The translations under genes and the position numbers were made by a program. From Arthrobacter sp. C9C5 (lineage in GTDB: Bacteria > Actinomycetota > Actinomycetes > Actinomycetales > Micrococcaceae), in assembly GCF_013359735.1 (NCBI RefSeq), contig NZ_JABFMX010000002.1, forward strand, positions 116,261-180,260: DNA of 64,000 nt, in the 5' to 3' direction. Under the pieces are notes generated by a model, which was given only the letters and a program-made list of their open reading frames with translations, was not told where the DNA came from and made no database searches. How positions within the stretch are numbered: position 1 is the stretch's first letter; every line of letters starts with the position of its first letter. Positions 31,674-40,620 of the stretch are shown here, in pieces.

Positions 31674-33461
31674 ATGCCCGGAAGTGGCGATCCGCAGCTG
31701 CCGCACCAAGAACGGCGCAGCCCTGAACGGGGTGCACGACGGCGCCGCCTGCCTGGGTGGGTTCTGGCCGTACTGCTGCTGGTGATTCCGTTGCTGGTCA
31801 TGGCCGGTTGCACGCTTTCCCGGAACAACGACAGGAGCTCCTCGGCGGAGAATTCGTCGGACTTCGTCACCGCCTCGGGCCGCGGCCTTGTCCTCAACGG
31901 CGAGCCCACCCGGCTGAAAGCGGTGAATTTCTCCAACCTCTACCATCGAAACCTGAACGGGGCCGAGCTTCTTAATTCGCAGCACCATGCGGAAGACGAC
32001 TTCGCCCGGGCGAAAGAAATCGGCTTCAACAGCATCCGCTTCGCCTTCGACGGGGACTGGTATGTCGACTCCCCGCAGGTCTTTTGGCAGTGGCTGGACC
32101 AAAACGTGGCCTGGGCGCGGGGACACGAGATGCGCCTGATCCTGGATTTGCACACCCCGATCGGCGGATTCTGGCTGGACCCCACCAGCGACGCCGTCAG
32201 TTTCGACATCTGGTCCGACCCCCGGCTGCAGCAGCAGAATGCGGACCTGTGGCGCGATATCGCCGCCCGTTACAAGGATGAACCGGCCATCGCAGCCTAC
32301 GACCTGCTCAACGAGCCGGTGACGACCGATGCGACCGGGGAGCAATGGAAAGTGCTGGCACGGCAGCTGGTTGCCGCGGTCCGGTCGGAGGATCCGAACC
32401 ACCTTCTGGTCGTGGGCGGGATCTATGGGGTCAACGGCCGCTACGGCACCTCCGGAGTCGACCAGCACTTTCTGGTTGACGACGACAACGTGGTTTACGA
32501 CGTCCACTTCTACGAGCCCATCGAATACACCCACCAGTATGCGTCCTGGGTCGAGGGCCCGGTTCAGGACGGCGGCCGCTATCCCGACCCGGACACCATT
32601 CTCCCGACCGGTCAGCGGGTCCTGCTGCCGGAAAGCCGCATCGCAACCAAGTCCCTGCCCGCCGGCACGTCAGGCTGGGCGGCGTATGACAGCGGCATCG
32701 TAACGATCGACGACAGCAGTGCGGTCGCGGCTGCACCCATGGTCACTGCGCAGGGCGGCATGCGCGGAACGGCCGGCTTCGATGCAATCAGGGTGACCGA
32801 GTACGGCCCCGACGGGACCGAACTCCGGCGAGTCATCGACGACCCCCTGGACCGCGACGCGACGTTGGACTGGCATCAATGGCAGTACGGCGGGGACACA
32901 GCGGCGCCGCCGAAGTTCGCGCGGGAGAAGGCCGGACACCAAGACAGCGGCAGCCTCTCAATCAGCAATGCCGTTGATGCCACGGCAATTGCAGGGTGGA
33001 GCAACGACGCCCACCTGTTCAAGGTCGTGCCGGGCAATAAGTACCGCATCCAGGGCCACATGCGGGGGCAGAACATTGCGGCCTCGGCCGGTTCGGCCCC
33101 CCGGATCGGGCTCCAGCTCGACGTCTATGCACAGTCGCCCGGAACACCCGGAAACGGCTTCCTGGCACGCGACAAAGGCTATTTGGCACACGAGTTGGGG
33201 AAGCGGCTCAAGTTCGGCATCGACAACAACGTGCCGATGTCGGTCATGGAGTTCGGACTGGTCCGGCAAGCATTTGAGATGGAGGGCAAGGGCGGCAGCC
33301 AGTGGGTCACCGACATGCTTGATCTCCTGGCGGAGAACGAGCTCAGCTTCGCTTACTGGGAATACCACGGGAGCCAGATGGGGCTCTACCTCAGCGGCAC
33401 CGGCCAGCCGGGCCAACCCAACAAGGCGCTCCAGGAGACCCTCGCCCGCGGACTGCGTTGA
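31674..33461 (+). CDS. GH5-type glycoside hydrolase lipoprotein with inserted beta domain
   Basis: A 595-residue exported protein. A basic N-terminus is followed by a membrane segment ending VMAGC, a lipobox-like site. The cellulase-type barrel begins GRGLVLNGEPTRLKAVN. The acid/base Glu214 is in YDLLNEPV, and the nucleophile Glu526 is in SVMEFGLV. Between them, about residues 300-480 form an extra segment (PMVTAQGGMRGTAGF, DAHLFKVVPGNKYRIQGHM) resembling a carbohydrate-binding beta-sandwich inserted into the barrel. It is probably a cell-surface beta-glucanase or similar; the substrate is unknown. A GAGGGAGG ribosome site precedes the ATG. Confidence 0.85.
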   Translation: MPGSGDPQLPHQERRSPERGARRRRLPGWVLAVLLLVIPLLVMAGCTLSRNNDRSSSAENSSDFVTASGRGLVLNGEPTRLKAVNFSNLYHRNLNGAELLNSQHHAEDDFARAKEIGFNSIRFAFDGDWYVDSPQVFWQWLDQNVAWARGHEMRLILDLHTPIGGFWLDPTSDAVSFDIWSDPRLQQQNADLWRDIAARYKDEPAIAAYDLLNEPVTTDATGEQWKVLARQLVAAVRSEDPNHLLVVGGIYGVNGRYGTSGVDQHFLVDDDNVVYDVHFYEPIEYTHQYASWVEGPVQDGGRYPDPDTILPTGQRVLLPESRIATKSLPAGTSGWAAYDSGIVTIDDSSAVAAAPMVTAQGGMRGTAGFDAIRVTEYGPDGTELRRVIDDPLDRDATLDWHQWQYGGDTAAPPKFAREKAGHQDSGSLSISNAVDATAIAGWSNDAHLFKVVPGNKYRIQGHMRGQNIAASAGSAPRIGLQLDVYAQSPGTPGNGFLARDKGYLAHELGKRLKFGIDNNVPMSVMEFGLVRQAFEMEGKGGSQWVTDMLDLLAENELSFAYWEYHGSQMGLYLSGTGQPGQPNKALQETLARGLR

Positions 33462-33462
33462 C

Positions 33463-33500
33463 CGGCGGCTGCGTTGAGCGGCGGCTGCGTTGAGCGGCGG
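33463..33500. repeat. Short 16-bp tandem repeat at the GH5 stop codon
   Basis: The unit CGGCGGCTGCGTTGAG occurs twice plus a partial copy. CTGCGTTGA, which includes the GH5 stop, is present three times at a 16-nt interval (33453, 33469, 33485). Confidence 0.8.
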
Positions 33501-33506
33501 ACTCGG

Positions 33507-34934
33507 CTAGGAGCCACCGGAACTGCGGACGTCGTTGCGCCAGAGCTGCAACAGGCCCGGGAACGCGGCCTCGTAACCGGCGAGCAGCTTCGCCGCGAGC
33601 ACGTCCGAGTCGACCAACGGATGCCGGGCGAACGCGGCGAGGGCGGCCCCGCGCCGCAGGCTGCCGGGTCCCGGCCCGGTGGCCTGGACCACGAGCCGTT
33701 CCACCTCCTTGATCCGCAGCATCAGCGCGAGCTGCGCTTCCGCCGGGCGGTCCTGCGGGAGCGGCACCACGCCGTCGGCGTTCACCCGGCAGGGGACCTC
33801 GACGACGGCGTCCACCGGCAGCCCCGGGATCGCGGCGGTCGGTGCACCGCCGGCGCCGGGCACCGCGTTGGGCGTGTTCAGGACCAGCTCGGCCCCGCCG
33901 CCGCCGGCGAGGGCGCGCATCACCGCCAGCGCGACGCGCTCATAGCCGCCGCCGGCCAGGTCCTCCTCGTCCCGGCGCTCGCCGGCGGTACGGGCCTCGG
34001 CCAGGTAGCCCTCCTCGCGGGACCGGCGTGCGGCATCCCAGAGCCCGTAGGCCTCCGCGCCGGCGGACGCGAGCCGCGGATACAGCTCGGACTGCTGCCG
34101 GTGGATGGACTCGCCGCGGGTCTGGGCGGCGGCCCGCATGGCGGCCATGGCGCGGGCGGTCTCGTAGTAGTAGAAAAGGTATTCGTTCGGCAGGCAGCCG
34201 AGGCCGGCCAGGAAGGGCTGGGGGAAGAGGCGGCCCTCCTCGAAACCTGCCAGGGCCCCGGCGTCGGCGAGCAGGGCGGGGATGACGTCCCTGCCGCCGG
34301 ACTCCAGCCGGTACAGCCAGCCCAGGTGGTTGAGCCCGTAGTAGCCCACGCCGTCGAGCCTGCCCTCGGGCAGCACGACGCCGGCGGCCCGCGCCGCGCG
34401 GTGCACCAGTCCGCCGGCCGAATCGCAGATGCCCACCACCCTGTGGCCCAGTACCGGGACCAGGGCCTCGGTCACCATGCCAGCCGGATTCGTGAAGTTG
34501 ACCAGCCACGCCCCGGGGCAGAGGCGTTTCATCGACTGCGCCAGGGACAGCATCGGCGGGATGGTGCGCAGGGCGTAGGAGATGCCGCCGGCGCCGGTGG
34601 TCTCCTGGCCCAACACGCCCAGCTCCTGCGCCACGCGCTCGTCGGCCGTCCGGCCGGCCGTGCCGCCGGGGCGGATGGCGGCGAAAACCATGTCCGTGCC
34701 GGACAGGGCCTCGGCCAGCGACGTGGTGGTGCGGACCGGCGGCCCGCCACCCGGTTCCCTGCCCGGTTCCCTGCCCGGCAGGGAGGCCAGCACCGCTTTG
34801 ATAGCGGCCAGCCGACCGGCGTCGACGTCGAACAGCACCAGCTCCCGGACCAGCCCGGCAAAGGGACCGGCGGAGAGCGCCCGGTAGACCAGCGGCACCC
34901 GGAATCCGCCGCCGCCGGCAATCATGAGCCGCAT
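33507..34934 (-). CDS. GH4-family 6-phospho-beta-glucosidase/alpha-glycosidase
   Basis: A 475-residue NAD- and Mn-dependent glycosidase. The N-terminal Rossmann motif is LMIAGGGGFRVPLVYRAL. Family motifs are LVNFTNPAGMVTEAL, VVGICDSAGG (metal Cys) and GLNHLGWL (metal His). GH4 enzymes cleave 6-phosphoglycosides, or in some cases free glycosides, by a redox mechanism; the exact substrate cannot be read from sequence. The ATG at 34934 lies 6 nt after a minus-strand TAGACT box, so it is probably leaderless. It is divergent to a PfkB kinase, which may phosphorylate the same class of sugar. Confidence 0.88.
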   Translation of the reverse strand: MRLMIAGGGGFRVPLVYRALSAGPFAGLVRELVLFDVDAGRLAAIKAVLASLPGREPGREPGGGPPVRTTTSLAEALSGTDMVFAAIRPGGTAGRTADERVAQELGVLGQETTGAGGISYALRTIPPMLSLAQSMKRLCPGAWLVNFTNPAGMVTEALVPVLGHRVVGICDSAGGLVHRAARAAGVVLPEGRLDGVGYYGLNHLGWLYRLESGGRDVIPALLADAGALAGFEEGRLFPQPFLAGLGCLPNEYLFYYYETARAMAAMRAAAQTRGESIHRQQSELYPRLASAGAEAYGLWDAARRSREEGYLAEARTAGERRDEEDLAGGGYERVALAVMRALAGGGGAELVLNTPNAVPGAGGAPTAAIPGLPVDAVVEVPCRVNADGVVPLPQDRPAEAQLALMLRIKEVERLVVQATGPGPGSLRRGAALAAFARHPLVDSDVLAAKLLAGYEAAFPGLLQLWRNDVRSSGGS

Positions 34935-35016
34935 GGCAGCAGTCTATTCCGCGCCGCGCCGACGGGCCCGGAATGTCGTCTTTCGCCGGCTACCTGGACG
35001 GCGTAGTGTGCCGTGT
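34935..35016. promoter_or_regulatory. Divergent leaderless promoters for GH4 and PfkB genes
   Basis: On the minus strand TAGACT (34946-34941) is 6 nt from the GH4 start. On the plus strand TAGTGT (35004-35009) is 7 nt from the kinase ATG. The 57-nt core between them could hold a shared regulator site; no clear operator palindrome is visible. Confidence 0.6.
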
Positions 35017-36108
35017 ATGGACGCGATTCCAGCGCCGCGCTTCGACCCGCTCGCCGCCGTCCGTACCCCATCGGCGGGAGGCTTTGACCTGCTCCTGACC
35101 GGCACCGTGTTCCAGGACATCATCTTCACCGGGCTGCCGCACGCACCCCGGCCCGGCACGGAAATCTGGAGCGACGGCATGGGCAGCTGTCCCGGCGGGG
35201 TGGCGAACCAGGCCATCGCCGCGGCCCGACTGGGGCTGAGGACCGGGCTGGCCGCCGCGTTCGGCGACGACGGCTACGGCGACTACAACTGGAAGATCCT
35301 GGACCGGCAGGAACACGTGGACCTGTCGCTGTCGCGGCGCGTTCCCGGCTGGCACTCGCCAGTCACCGTGTCGCTGAGTGTCGAGAAGGACCGGTCCATG
35401 GTGACCCACGGCCACCCGGCGCCGGTCACCTCGAGCGAACTGATCGGCTGCCCGCCGCCCGCGCTCGCCGCCGTCGCCGAGCTGGGCGAGGAGCTGGAAC
35501 CCTGGGCCGTCGACGCGCACCGGGCAGGTGTTCGGCTCTTCGGCGATGTCGGCTGGGATCCCACCGGGACGTGGGCGCAGGCGCGGCTGGACAACCTGAA
35601 GTACTTCCACGCCTTCATGCCCAATCAGGAGGAGGCCATGGCGTTCACCGGCAAGGACAACCCGTGGGCCGCGCTCTACGCGCTCGCGGATAAGGTCCCC
35701 GTGGCCGTGGTGACCCTGGGCCCGCAGGGGTCCATGGCGGTCGACTCCGAGACCGGTGAGGAGGAGTGGGTGCCGTCGCTGCCCGTGCCGGCCTTCGACC
35801 CCACCGGGGCCGGGGACTGCTTCGGGGCCGCGTTCATCGTCGGTTGCCTGGCCGGCTGGCCGCTGGGGGACCGGCTCCGGTTCGCCAACCTGTGCGCGGC
35901 GCTGGCCGTGCAGCAGGTCGGCGGCTCGTTGGCCGCACCCGGCTGGGGCGACCTCGCCGACTGGTGGCAGCGGGCCAATGCCCGCAAGGAGCGGCAGAGC
36001 AGTCAATGGCTGCGCCGCTACCGATTCCTGGAAGAAATCGTCCGCGACGTGCCGCCGGAGGCGCAACGGCGGGCGACGGCGACGATTGCGCACCTCTCCG
36101 ACGCATAG
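35017..36108 (+). CDS. PfkB-family carbohydrate kinase
   Basis: A 363-residue ribokinase/PfkB protein. N-terminal FDLLLTGTVFQDIIFTGLPHAPRPGTEIW and GGVANQAIAAARLG form the sugar-binding part. The C-terminal signature DPTGAGDCFGAAFIVG contains the catalytic base Asp267. An extra C-terminal helix region (about 45 residues, NARKERQSSQWLRRYRFLEE) extends beyond the usual PfkB end. The sugar is unknown; the divergent GH4 glycosidase suggests a role in glycoside use. The ATG at 35017 is chosen because TAGTGT lies 7 nt upstream. Confidence 0.88.
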   Translation: MDAIPAPRFDPLAAVRTPSAGGFDLLLTGTVFQDIIFTGLPHAPRPGTEIWSDGMGSCPGGVANQAIAAARLGLRTGLAAAFGDDGYGDYNWKILDRQEHVDLSLSRRVPGWHSPVTVSLSVEKDRSMVTHGHPAPVTSSELIGCPPPALAAVAELGEELEPWAVDAHRAGVRLFGDVGWDPTGTWAQARLDNLKYFHAFMPNQEEAMAFTGKDNPWAALYALADKVPVAVVTLGPQGSMAVDSETGEEEWVPSLPVPAFDPTGAGDCFGAAFIVGCLAGWPLGDRLRFANLCAALAVQQVGGSLAAPGWGDLADWWQRANARKERQSSQWLRRYRFLEEIVRDVPPEAQRRATATIAHLSDA

Positions 36109-36148
36109 CCAGGGGTGTGGCGGGCGGCTGGGGTACCGTGCGCGGCGG

Positions 36149-36373
36149 GCCGCGGGCCGAGGGACATGTCCTGTGTCCGGGCCGTGGGGTGGGCATATTC
36201 CCCATATGCCCACCCGGGGTTGCAAGGAATGGGCATGTCCCAAAGTCCGGGATGGACCTGTGCCTGGTTCGGCGTGCCGCGGGCCGAGGGACATGCCCTG
36301 CGTCCGGGCCGTGGGGTGGGCATATTCCCCATATGCCCACCCGTGGCCGCCGGGAATGGGCATGTCCCAAAGT
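36149..36373. repeat. Tandem compound palindromes, locus A (two 98-bp copies, 127-bp period)
   Basis: Copy 1 is 36149-36246 and copy 2 is 36276-36373. Each has GGGACATGYCC, then a 12-bp stem GGGTGGGCATAT / ATATGCCCACCC with a TCCCC loop (copy 1 arms 36187-36198 and 36204-36215), then GGGCATGTCCC, complementary to the first block. It fills most of the 318-nt gap between the PfkB gene and alr. No gene is supported here. Confidence 0.9.
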
Positions 36374-36414
36374 GCGTGGCGCCAGCGGAATTCAGCAGGA
36401 TCTGCGGCCACCCG

Positions 36415-36426
36415 TAGAATCGTAAA
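36415..36426 (+). promoter_or_regulatory. Leaderless-type -10 box for alr
   Basis: TAGAAT at 36415-36420 ends 6 nt before the GTG start of alr at 36427. Confidence 0.6.
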
Positions 36427-37650
36427 GTGATATACCCAGCAGCAACAGGTGATTTCCGGCCGGTGGCGGAAGCAGGTCCGGACCATGTCGAGGAGCGCTC
36501 GGCCGTCATCGACCTAGAGGCAATCCGGCACAACGTCCGGCGGCTGGCCAAGGTGGCTTCGCCGGCGAAGGTGATGGCCGTCGTCAAGGCCGACGCCTAC
36601 GGCCACGGGGCCATTCCGGTGGCGCGCGCCGCGCTCAGCGCCGGGGCCAGCTGGCTCGGCGTCGCGCACATCTCCGAGGCGCTTGCCCTGCGCGCCGCCG
36701 GGATCGAGGCCCCTCTGCTGGCCTGGCTGCACACCCCCGAGAGCAACTTTGCCGCCGCCGTCGCTGCCGGGATCGATATCGGCTGCTCCGGCTGGGAGCT
36801 GGGCCGGATCGTGGCCGCAGCCCGCGAGCAGGAACGCCCAGCCCGGATTCACCTGAAGGTGGACACCGGGCTCGGCCGCAACGGGGCCACCCTGGAGTCC
36901 TGGGACACCCTGCTCGGCGAAGCGATGGACTACCAGGACCAGGGCCTGTTGCGGGTCGTGGGCATCTTCTCCCACCTTGCCGTGGCTGACGAACCCGAGC
37001 GCCCCGAAACCGACGAGCAACTTGCCGCCTTCCGCGAAGTCCTGGCGATGGCCCAGGACGCCGGCGTCGATCCCGAGGTCCGCCACCTCGCAAACACCCC
37101 GGCGACGCTGTCGCGCCCGGACACGCACTTCGACCTCGTCCGGGTGGGCCTGGGCATCTACGGTCTCTCACCCTTCGAGGGCCAGAGTTCCGCGGAGGTC
37201 GGGCTGCGCCCGGCCATGACGGTCCGCACCGTCGTCTCGCACTGCAAGGACGTGCCCGCCGGCCAAGGCGTCTCCTACGGACTGAACTACCGCACCGGGG
37301 GCGCCAGCACGCTGGGCCTCGTGCCGCTGGGATACGCCGACGGAGTTCCTCGCGTCGCCACCGGAGGTCCGATCCGGGTGGGCGGGGTCAGCTACCCCGT
37401 GGTGGGCCGCATCGCGATGGACCAGATGGTGATCGACCTCGGCCCGCTCCACGTCTCCGCGGGCGGTCCCAGCCTGCTGGGCGCAGAAGCCGTGATGTTC
37501 GGCGACGGTGCCGACGGCGGTCCCACCGCCGAGGACTGGGCCAGGGCAGCCGGCACCAACAACTACGAGATCGTCACCCGCATCAGTCCGCGGGTGCCGC
37601 GCCGCTACATCAACGAAGAGCCCGCCCCCGGCGACGGGGCCGCGCAGTGA
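36427..37650 (+). CDS. alr: Alanine racemase
   Basis: A 407-residue PLP-dependent racemase that supplies D-alanine for peptidoglycan. The PLP lysine is K54 in VVKADAYGHG; other motifs are HLKVDTGLGRNG, GIFSHLAVADEPE, GVSYGLNYRT (second-base Tyr region) and GRIAMDQMVIDLG. An N-terminal extension of about 20 residues precedes the barrel. The GTG start has a TAGAAT box 6 nt upstream and no ribosome site, so it is probably leaderless. Its stop overlaps tsaE as GTGA, making it the first gene of a five-gene operon. Confidence 0.95.
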   Translation: MIYPAATGDFRPVAEAGPDHVEERSAVIDLEAIRHNVRRLAKVASPAKVMAVVKADAYGHGAIPVARAALSAGASWLGVAHISEALALRAAGIEAPLLAWLHTPESNFAAAVAAGIDIGCSGWELGRIVAAAREQERPARIHLKVDTGLGRNGATLESWDTLLGEAMDYQDQGLLRVVGIFSHLAVADEPERPETDEQLAAFREVLAMAQDAGVDPEVRHLANTPATLSRPDTHFDLVRVGLGIYGLSPFEGQSSAEVGLRPAMTVRTVVSHCKDVPAGQGVSYGLNYRTGGASTLGLVPLGYADGVPRVATGGPIRVGGVSYPVVGRIAMDQMVIDLGPLHVSAGGPSLLGAEAVMFGDGADGGPTAEDWARAAGTNNYEIVTRISPRVPRRYINEEPAPGDGAAQ

Positions 37651-38258
37651 GCCACCCGGCCTGGCAGCGGACCCTGGAAGTCGGGACCGCGGAGCAGACC
37701 CATGCGCTCGCAGCCAGCCTTGGCGCCGAGCTGCAGGCGGGCGACCTGCTGGTCCTCAGCGGCGAGCTTGGCGCCGGGAAGACCACCTTCACGCAGGGGC
37801 TCGGCGAGGGCCTTGGCGTCCGCGCCGGAATTATTTCGCCCACGTTCGTGCTGGTGCGCATTCACCCCAACCTTCCGGACGGACCCCGTCCCGGCGGCCC
37901 GGACCTGGTCCACGTTGACGCGTACCGGCTCGCCTCCGCTTCCGAAATCGATGACATCGACCTGGAAAACACCATGGACAGTGCGGTGACCGTCGTGGAA
38001 TGGGGCCGTGGCCGGGTGGAGCACCTGAGCGAGAGCCGGCTGGAGGTTGAGCTGCACCGCCGGCTGGGCAGCGCCCGGCCCGGCGGCAGCGCCCAGCCCG
38101 GCAGCGTCCGGCCCAGCACCGACGTGCTGGATTTCGACACCGACGACGCCGACGAGCCCAGGACCGTGGTCTTCCGCGGCTTCGGGCCGCGCTGGACCGA
38201 GCCGCCGTCCGCCCTTGCCGGAATCCCTGACCTGCCCGCGACCACGAAAACGGACTGA
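37647..38258 (+). CDS. tsaE: tRNA t6A synthesis ATPase TsaE
   Basis: A 203-residue P-loop protein with GELGAGKTTF (39-48), SPTFVLV, HVDAYRL and TVVEWGRG, all typical of TsaE. It activates the TsaB-TsaD complex that makes N6-threonylcarbamoyl-adenosine at position 37 of ANN-decoding tRNAs. The C-terminal 60 or so residues are a Gly/Ser/Pro- and Asp-rich tail not needed for the fold. The GTG start overlaps the alr stop. It is followed after 2 nt by tsaB. Confidence 0.93.
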   Translation: MSHPAWQRTLEVGTAEQTHALAASLGAELQAGDLLVLSGELGAGKTTFTQGLGEGLGVRAGIISPTFVLVRIHPNLPDGPRPGGPDLVHVDAYRLASASEIDDIDLENTMDSAVTVVEWGRGRVEHLSESRLEVELHRRLGSARPGGSAQPGSVRPSTDVLDFDTDDADEPRTVVFRGFGPRWTEPPSALAGIPDLPATTKTD

Positions 38259-38260
38259 AG

Positions 38261-38932
38261 ATGCTGATCCTCGCCATCGATACCTCGGCCGTTGCCAGCG
38301 CGGCGCTCGTCTCCGATGATTCCCTGGAATCAGTCGTCGGCAGCTTCGCCACCGCCGACACCCGCAGCCACGCCGAGGTGCTGGCCCCGGGCATCGAGCA
38401 GCTGCTCGCCGGCGCGGGTCTCAGCGGCGCCGACGTCGACGTCATTGTGACCGGGGTGGGACCAGGTCCCTTCACGGGCCTCCGCTCCGGCATCGTCACC
38501 GCCCGTAGCCTGGCTTTCGTCTGGCAGAAGCCCCTCTACGGGCTCATGAGCCTGGATGCCATTGCCCTGGAGGTGGCGGAGTCCACGGAAGCGGCCGCCG
38601 ACTTCATCGTGGCCACCGACGCCCGGCGCAAAGAGGTCTACTGGGCCCGCTACGCGCTGGCCGGGAGCCAGCTGCCGCAGCTGCTGGACGGGCCGCATGT
38701 GGGCTTTGCCGCCGATCTGCCGGACCTTCCGGTCTACGGTGCGGGCGCCGGCCTTTACCCGGACGTCGTCAACGCCGTCCCCGAGTTCGCCGCGCGGCAG
38801 CCCGAGGCGCTTTCACTGGGCCAGTTTGCGCTCGCGCGGCTCGCCGCCGGGGAGCAGCTCCTGGACACCACGCCGTTGTACCTGCGGGAATCGGACGCGC
38901 AGGTCCCGGGCCCGCGGAAGCGCGCTCTGTGA
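38261..38932 (+). CDS. tsaB: tRNA t6A synthesis protein TsaB
   Basis: A 223-residue ASKHA-fold protein that pairs with TsaD. Motifs are [16 protein letters not shown] at the N-terminus, [21 protein letters not shown] and [15 protein letters not shown]. The metal-binding residues of TsaD are absent, as expected. It starts 2 nt after tsaE and overlaps rimI by 4 nt. It is the structural partner that recruits TsaD and TsaE. Confidence 0.93.
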   Translation: MLILAIDTSAVASAALVSDDSLESVVGSFATADTRSHAEVLAPGIEQLLAGAGLSGADVDVIVTGVGPGPFTGLRSGIVTARSLAFVWQKPLYGLMSLDAIALEVAESTEAAADFIVATDARRKEVYWARYALAGSQLPQLLDGPHVGFAADLPDLPVYGAGAGLYPDVVNAVPEFAARQPEALSLGQFALARLAAGEQLLDTTPLYLRESDAQVPGPRKRAL

Positions 38933-39477
38933 GCGCCCCGGAAACGCCGAGCGGAACCTCTCCGGCCGGCGTGAGCCTCAGGGACATGGGCTCCGCGGAC
39001 ATCCCCGCGGTGCACGCGCTGGAGCGCCGGCTGTTCCCCGTGGACGCGTGGCCCCTGCAGATGTTTGTCGACGAGCTCGCCCAGTCCGAGACCCGGCGCT
39101 ACCTCGTTGCCGAGTCCGGCGGCGCAATCGTCGGGTACGCCGGGCTGATGTGCATCGAACCCATCGCGGACGTGCAGACCATCGCGGTGGTGCCCGAACA
39201 GGAGGGCCGCGGCATCGGTTCGGCGCTGCTGACCGAGCTCATCCGGGAAAGCCGGCGGCGGCATGCCGCGGATGTGCTGCTGGAGGTGCGCGCGGACAAC
39301 CCCCGCGCCCAGCAGCTCTACCGGCGCTTCGGCTTCGAGCAGATCCATGTCCGCCCCCGCTACTACCGCGACGGCGTCGACGCGCTGATCATGCGGCTCG
39401 AGCTGCACACGACGGAACAGCCAGCGCCCGGCAACACCACGGACCACACACAGCCAAGGGGAACAGGCCAAGAATGA
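38929..39477 (+). CDS. rimI: Ribosomal-protein-alanine N-acetyltransferase RimI
   Basis: A 182-residue GNAT. The acetyl-CoA loop is [14 protein letters not shown], followed by [23 protein letters not shown] and [16 protein letters not shown], the classical RimI ending. It probably acetylates the N-terminus of S18 or other proteins. GTG at 38929 overlaps the tsaB stop, and its stop overlaps tsaD (ATGA). RimI between TsaB and TsaD is the usual bacterial gene order. Confidence 0.92.
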   Translation: MSAPETPSGTSPAGVSLRDMGSADIPAVHALERRLFPVDAWPLQMFVDELAQSETRRYLVAESGGAIVGYAGLMCIEPIADVQTIAVVPEQEGRGIGSALLTELIRESRRRHAADVLLEVRADNPRAQQLYRRFGFEQIHVRPRYYRDGVDALIMRLELHTTEQPAPGNTTDHTQPRGTGQE

Positions 39478-40598
39478 ACCACCACCCACGCAGCTCCGCC
39501 CCGCTGGTGCTTGGGATCGAGTCCTCCTGCGACGAGACCGGCGTCGGCATCGTCCGGGGCACCCGCCTGCTCGCCAACACCGTCTCGTCCTCCATGGAGG
39601 AGCACGTGCGTTTCGGCGGGGTCATCCCCGAGATCGCCTCCCGCGCGCACCTGGACGCCTTCGTCCCCACCCTCCGGGAAGCCCTCGCCGCAGCGGAGGT
39701 GAGGCTGGACGACATCGACGCCATCGCCGTCACCTCCGGCCCGGGACTCGCCGGAGCCCTGATGGTGGGGGTCTGCGCGGCCAAGGCGCTCGCCGTCGCC
39801 ACCGGCAAGCCGCTGTACGCGATCAACCACCTGGTGGCGCACGTCGGCGTCGGCCTGCTCGAGCCCGGCGCCGGCGGGCCGGTCGACGGGGGCCCGGCGG
39901 CCGGCTCCGGGAACGCCCTGCCGGAGAACCTCGGCGCGCTCCTGGTCTCCGGCGGCCACACCGAAATCCTCCGGATCCGCAGCATCACCGACGACGTCGA
40001 GCTGCTGGGCTCCACGATCGACGACGCCGCCGGCGAGGCGTACGACAAGGTGGCCCGGCTGCTGGGGCTCGGCTACCCGGGCGGGCCGGCCATCGACAAG
40101 CTGGCGCGCACCGGCAACGCGAAGGCGATCCGTTTCCCTCGTGGCCTCACCCAGCCCAAGTACATGGGGACCGCCGAAGAACCCGGCCCGCACCGCTATG
40201 ACTGGTCCTTCAGCGGACTCAAGACCGCCGTCGCCCGTTGCGTGGAGCAGTTTGAGGCGCGCGGCGAAGCGGTGCCGGTGGCGGACATCGCGGCCGCCTT
40301 CCAGGAGGCCGTGGTGGACGTGATCACCTCCAAGGCCGTACTCGCCTGCCGCGAAAGCGGCATCACCGAGCTGCTGCTGGGCGGGGGAGTGGCGGCGAAC
40401 TCGCGGCTGCGCCAGCTCACGGAGCAGCGCTGCACGGCGGCCGGAATCCGGCTGACCGTTCCGCCGCTGTCGCTGTGCACGGACAACGGGGCCATGGTGG
40501 CCGCGCTCGGGGCGCAGCTGGTGATGTCCGGAACCGCGCCGAGCGGGCTCGGCTTCGCGCCGGACTCCTCGATGCCGGTGACGAGCGTATCCGCCTAG
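39474..40598 (+). CDS. tsaD: tRNA N6-adenosine threonylcarbamoyltransferase TsaD
   Basis: A 374-residue Kae1/TsaD protein. The N-terminus is [17 protein letters not shown]. The iron-binding HLVAH is at H119 and H123. Other motifs are [59 protein letters not shown] and [10 protein letters not shown] roughly 25-residue Gly/Pro-rich loop follows HLVAHVGVG ([15 protein letters not shown]), an insertion relative to E. coli TsaD. It transfers the threonylcarbamoyl group to A37. It is the last gene of the operon. Confidence 0.95.
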   Translation: MNHHPRSSAPLVLGIESSCDETGVGIVRGTRLLANTVSSSMEEHVRFGGVIPEIASRAHLDAFVPTLREALAAAEVRLDDIDAIAVTSGPGLAGALMVGVCAAKALAVATGKPLYAINHLVAHVGVGLLEPGAGGPVDGGPAAGSGNALPENLGALLVSGGHTEILRIRSITDDVELLGSTIDDAAGEAYDKVARLLGLGYPGGPAIDKLARTGNAKAIRFPRGLTQPKYMGTAEEPGPHRYDWSFSGLKTAVARCVEQFEARGEAVPVADIAAAFQEAVVDVITSKAVLACRESGITELLLGGGVAANSRLRQLTEQRCTAAGIRLTVPPLSLCTDNGAMVAALGAQLVMSGTAPSGLGFAPDSSMPVTSVSA

Positions 40599-40620
40599 GA
40601 AACTGCCCGGGAACCTAGGC
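40593..40620. terminator. Small palindrome formed by the convergent stop codons of tsaD and the ligase gene
   Basis: GCCTAGG at 40593-40599 and CCTAGGC at 40614-40620 pair over 7 bp with a 14-nt loop. Each arm includes the TAG stop of one gene. It is a weak candidate for a bidirectional terminator. Confidence 0.4.

Noticed and set aside
38556..39473. Long frame reading into tsaD from 38556
   Set aside because: It runs out of frame through tsaB and rimI, both of which have clear family motifs; tsaD starts at 39474.
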